From JASLQO01 sp002327525 (GTDB lineage: Bacteria > Pseudomonadota > Gammaproteobacteria > Pseudomonadales > Azotimanducaceae), in NCBI GenBank assembly GCA_030744435.1, contig JASLQO010000024.1, positions 1 through 64,000 of the forward strand: a DNA stretch of 64,000 nt. The letters run 5' to 3'. Position numbers and translations under genes: made by a program. Positions 61,254-64,000 of the stretch are shown here, piece by piece. A model generated the notes under the pieces. The model did not search any database. It saw nothing but the letters and a program-made list of their open reading frames with translations, and was not told the DNA's origin. Within the stretch, counting starts at the first letter, position 1. Each line of letters opens with the position of its first letter.

Positions 61254-61937
61254 ATGTCAGATACTCTCGAGCTCGAAAGAAGAGGTCCGGTCGGCGTCTT
61301 GACGCTCAACCGGCCGAGGTAGGCCAATTGCCTGAACGCCGAACTGAAGACAGCGCTGCTGGCGGGTTTGACCTCCTTGTCCGACGACCCGGACGTCGGC
61401 GCGATCTTGATCATCGGCGCCGGCCAGCATTTCTGCGCCGGTCAGGACTTCAACGATATCGTCCTCGGGACCGATCATGCGTCCGTCAAAGTGTGCCGGA
61501 ATACGTTTAATGACATGGTCACGCCGATTTTCGAGAAAATACAGAATATGGATATACCGGTTGTCGCGGCAAGGTACATGGACATCAAGAAGACGCTTCA
61601 ATATCTCTTGACAGGCGAGCCGCTTCCCGCACGGGAGGCGCAGAGGCACGGCATGGTCCACTACGTGGTTCCTGATGACGAGCTCGAAGAACGAGCATAC
61701 CAACTCGCCGCAAAGGCCGGCGCCAAGACCCTGGCCAATCCGTTGTTTGTCAAAGAGCTGGGTACAATTGTCTTGTATCAGTGCATCGACATGGAACGCA
61801 GCAAAGCTTCCCGCTACGCTCATGAAGCGCCCGCCCATGGTTTCTGCTCACCCGAGGCGATCAAGGGGGCTCAGGATTTCCTGGATAGAAAGTACAGCAA
61901 GGCGGAGGTTCAGCTGGACGGATACCTGGAAGATTAG
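61254..61937 (+). pseudogene. Enoyl-CoA hydratase with amber codon and internal deletion
   Basis: The frame starts at ATG 61254 behind GAAGGAGACAGGC and reads LELERRGPVGVLTLNRPR, then TAG (61320-61322), then ANCLNAELKTALLAGL and on to 61937. It has the crotonase start (NRP-x-x-NCLNAEL), then GAGQHFCAGQDF. But after DIPVVAA it jumps directly to RYMDIKKTLQYLLTGEPLPA, so the central helices that form the second oxyanion-hole loop (about 60-70 residues) are missing. An amber codon plus a missing core show it is not functional. It lies upstream of the convergent LysR gene. Confidence 0.8.
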
Positions 61938-62005
61938 TGTCCAATGAGCCGTCGAACAGATACACAGTCAGGATCTGGAGTGACAGTGCCCGTCGAGCCG
62001 GGCAG

Positions 62006-62899
62006 TCATCGCCGCCCCTTTTTTCGGGATCTTTGCGCCATCAGACGCTCGGCGAAACGTGACGTGGCGGGAGAGAGCGTGTAACCCTTGCGCCATGCGA
62101 GACCCAGACGCCTAGTAATGGCTATTCCGGTCACCTCGATCTCACGCACCAGTTCCTGGCCGTGTACGCCGAGCTGGGAAACGAACGCCAGGTTGCCGGT
62201 GGTGGCGACCATGCGCAGAATCGCGGGAATCGAGCGCAGTTCCATGACCACGTTGATCTCGATTCCGGCCTCGCGCAGATTAGAATCGACGATCTGGCGA
62301 ATGGAACTGCCGCCTTCGAAACCGACGAAGTTCTGACCATCTAGGTCGGTGACCGATACGTTTGTCGCGCTTGCGAGAGGATTGTCTGCCGCGGCGATGA
62401 GCACGATGTGATCGTCTAGCAGCAATTCGATTTCGAGCCCGGCCGTGCGCACCGGTTGAGTGACCAATCCGAGTTCCAGCCGGCCTTCGGCCACGTCACT
62501 GGCGATCTCGCTGCTACCCGCTTCTTTCACCTGGAAGTGTACCTGGGGATGGTCGCGCTGAAATTCGGCGATGGCGTTGGGGAGGACGAAAGAGACGGCT
62601 GTCGCGCCGCCACCGATACGCACCGTACCTCCTTCGACGTTGTTATGGCTTGCGACCTCGGCCTTCAGGCTGTCGTACCGGTCGATGAGAACGCGTGCCT
62701 CGCGCTCGACCAGAACTCCGAGTTCAGTGAGCTGTGCGCCCTTTCTGCTACGGCTGAGCAGTTCGGCACCGAACTCTTGTTCCAGATGCTGGATGCGCCG
62801 GGTTAGTGCCGGTTGAGTGAGACCGAGTCGATTGGCGGCTTCGGTTATGGCACCGGCATCGGCCACTGCGATCAGAGAGCGGAGCAGGCTGAGATCCAT
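62006..62899 (-). CDS. LysR-family transcriptional regulator
   Basis: The 297-residue protein has the N-terminal winged helix-turn-helix MDLSLLRSLIAVADAGAITEAANRLGLTQPALTRRIQHLEQEFGAELLSRSRKGAQLTELG typical of LysR regulators; the inducer-binding domain follows from about residue 90. It is divergent from acnB with 127 bp between, so it may control acnB and itself in answer to a tricarboxylic or propionate-related metabolite; this is inferred from arrangement only. Its end is 69 bp from the broken enoyl-CoA hydratase. Confidence 0.92.
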   Translation of the reverse strand: MDLSLLRSLIAVADAGAITEAANRLGLTQPALTRRIQHLEQEFGAELLSRSRKGAQLTELGVLVEREARVLIDRYDSLKAEVASHNNVEGGTVRIGGGATAVSFVLPNAIAEFQRDHPQVHFQVKEAGSSEIASDVAEGRLELGLVTQPVRTAGLEIELLLDDHIVLIAAADNPLASATNVSVTDLDGQNFVGFEGGSSIRQIVDSNLREAGIEINVVMELRSIPAILRMVATTGNLAFVSQLGVHGQELVREIEVTGIAITRRLGLAWRKGYTLSPATSRFAERLMAQRSRKKGRR

Positions 62900-63026
62900 G
62901 AACCCGTACGTCTGCAGTCAATGGTATAAATATAACGTATGTTAACTATGCAAAGTATCCATTTTACGCATGTAAAACGCTCTGTTAGATTACTCGCCAA
63001 ACAACGAATGCTCAAGGGAGGACACC
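62900..63026. promoter_or_regulatory. Divergent promoter region between lysR-type gene and acnB
   Basis: The 127 bp between the two divergent starts are markedly AT-rich. They include TAAC-GTAT-GTTA (arms TAAC and GTTA) and several T-N11-A pairs that fit a LysR box. An AAGGGAG ribosome-binding site sits before the acnB ATG at 63027. Exact promoter boxes cannot be assigned by eye. Confidence 0.5.
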
Positions 63027-64000
63027 ATGCTTGAAGCCTATCGCGCTCACGCCGCCGAACGTGCCGAACAAGGCATTGCGCCACTGCCGTTGTCTGCGGA
63101 GCAGGTTGGCGAACTGATCGATCTGTTGAAAGCCCCACCCGCGGGAGAGGAGGACTTTCTCATCAATCTTCTCACCGAACGGGTTCCACCGGGCGTGGAC
63201 GATGCGGCATACGTGAAAGCCGCCTTTCTCGCCAATGTTGCCAAGGGCGAGGCTGAATGCGGTCTGATTGACAGGGCGACGGCCATCGAGATTCTCGGCA
63301 CGATGCTCGGCGGCTACAACATCATGCCGCTGGTCGATCTGTTGGATGACGACAAGTTCGCCGCCCAGGCCGCGGAGCAACTCAAAGGCACGTTGCTGAT
63401 GTTCGACGCCTTCCATGATGTGGCACAGAGAGCCGAGAACGGCAACGCGCATGCACAGGCGGTGTTGAATTCCTGGGCCGAGGCCGAGTGGTTCGAGAAG
63501 CGCGGCAAGGTACCCCAGAGCATCAGGCTCACGGTCTTCAAGGTGGCTGGGGAGACGAACACAGACGATCTGTCCCCGGCGCAGGATGCCTGGTCGCGCC
63601 CGGACATTCCGCTGCATGCACTCGCCATGCTGAAGAATCCTCGCGAGGGCATCACCAATGCCATCGATCAGATCGAGGCACTGAAGAACAAAGGCAACGG
63701 CGTTGCCTACGTCGGTGACGTGGTCGGAACTGGCTCCTCGCGCAAGAGTGCCACCAACTCGGTGTTGTGGACCATGGGTGACGACATTCCGCACGTGCCC
63801 AACAAACGCCAGGGCGGGGTGGTGCTCGGTGGCAAGATCGCCCCTATCTTTTTCAACACGGTAGAAGATTCCGGCGCCCTGCCCATCGAATGCCCTGTGG
63901 ACAAGCTCGCGATGGGTGATGTGATCGTCGTGAAGCCCTACGAGGGCGTGATCGAGAACGAGAGCGGTGAGGTGATCTCCGAATTCAAGCTCAAGACCGA
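63027..64000 (+). CDS. acnB: Aconitate hydratase B, N-terminal part (cut by window end)
   Basis: The frame starts at ATG 63027 (AAGGGAG 9 bp upstream) and runs to the window end without a stop, 324 codons. It reads LEAYRAHAAERAEQGIAPLPLSAEQVGELIDLLK, ERVPPGVDDAAYVKAAFLANVAKGE, VAGETNTDDLSPAQDAWSRPDIPLHALAMLKN and GVAYVGDVVGTGSSRKSATNSVLW. These are the HEAT-like domain and swivelling domain 4 in AcnB order, which differs from AcnA in having domain 4 at the N-terminus. AcnB interconverts citrate and isocitrate with a 4Fe-4S cluster and can dehydrate 2-methylisocitrate. The cluster cysteines lie beyond the window. Confidence 0.95.
   Translation, partial: MLEAYRAHAAERAEQGIAPLPLSAEQVGELIDLLKAPPAGEEDFLINLLTERVPPGVDDAAYVKAAFLANVAKGEAECGLIDRATAIEILGTMLGGYNIMPLVDLLDDDKFAAQAAEQLKGTLLMFDAFHDVAQRAENGNAHAQAVLNSWAEAEWFEKRGKVPQSIRLTVFKVAGETNTDDLSPAQDAWSRPDIPLHALAMLKNPREGITNAIDQIEALKNKGNGVAYVGDVVGTGSSRKSATNSVLWTMGDDIPHVPNKRQGGVVLGGKIAPIFFNTVEDSGALPIECPVDKLAMGDVIVVKPYEGVIENESGEVISEFKLKT

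Noticed and set aside
34826..61322. TAG recoding (e.g. pyrrolysine) because two genes contain in-frame amber codons
   Set aside because: TAG ends many intact genes in the window (for example at 12524, 18752, 55733 and 60636), and one amber gene also lacks its catalytic core, so nonsense mutation is simpler.

Overview
The window looks like chromosome of an uncultivated GC-rich member of Pseudomonadota, most likely a gammaproteobacterium. The evidence is an AcnB-type aconitase, a tcuAB pair, a one-chain indolepyruvate oxidoreductase, several PQQ enzymes, and Shine-Dalgarno-led genes with UGA, UAG and UAA stops. This placement is inference; no rRNA or other marker gene is present. The metabolism suggested is aerobic heterotrophy on varied small organics: periplasmic quinoprotein oxidation, acyl-CoA chemistry, methylamine/amino-acid oxidation, and some glycan or sulfate-ester release (GH29, GH2, sulfatase).

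Layout. 1-1300 is a worn integration site: the 3' part of a tRNA-Asn gene, a 31-bp tandem repeat, a dead tyrosine-recombinase tail and a homocysteine methyltransferase remnant. 1386-9914 (minus) holds a secreted family protein, a class IV aminotransferase, an IS3 scrap, a phosphotriesterase-like hydrolase, a membrane PQQ dehydrogenase and an alpha-L-fucosidase. 9949-15100 contains the most notable content: two genes whose reading frames are broken only by one UGA each, exactly at a redox-active cysteine position. These are a C-GCAxxG-C-C family protein (UGA codon 20) and a secreted PrxQ/BCP-type peroxiredoxin (UGA codon 64). Both have a plausible bacterial SECIS hairpin just downstream, so I annotate both as selenoproteins.

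15219-19640 has an SDR, a DsbA-fold isomerase, a DAO-type flavoenzyme and a TauD-type dioxygenase. 19674-33329 is a periplasmic electron-transfer district. A PQQ dehydrogenase with an inserted cytochrome c is translationally coupled to a giant membrane/pentaheme/TPR fusion protein. Convergent to this are a CRTAC1-like repeat protein and TPR partner, three small secreted proteins, a metallo-beta-lactamase-fold hydrolase and a quinohemoprotein alcohol dehydrogenase. 33363-45800 carries hydrolases, a LysE exporter, GH2, a dimethylglycine-dehydrogenase-like enzyme, a tyrosine phosphatase and a cluster of hotdog and VOC proteins. 45906-56817 has an LLM-family oxidoreductase, the indolepyruvate oxidoreductase (preceded by seven tandem copies of an 8-bp unit that is itself a perfect Shine-Dalgarno), a sulfatase, an acetoacetate-decarboxylase-like protein and tcuAB. 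56856-64000 ends with a MaoC protein, an esterase, a class V aminotransferase-fold protein, RidA, a broken enoyl-CoA hydratase, a LysR regulator and the start of acnB.

A second theme is gene decay. At least eleven recognisable gene remnants are scattered among intact genes: integrase, homocysteine methyltransferase, IS3 transposase, amidohydrolase tail, methyltransferase stub, DedA, SnoaL-like with amber, CoA-transferase stub, acyl-CoA dehydrogenase with an internal deletion, isoprenylcysteine-methyltransferase-like, and enoyl-CoA hydratase with amber plus deletion. Assignments come from reading translations by eye; no search, folding or alignment program was run.
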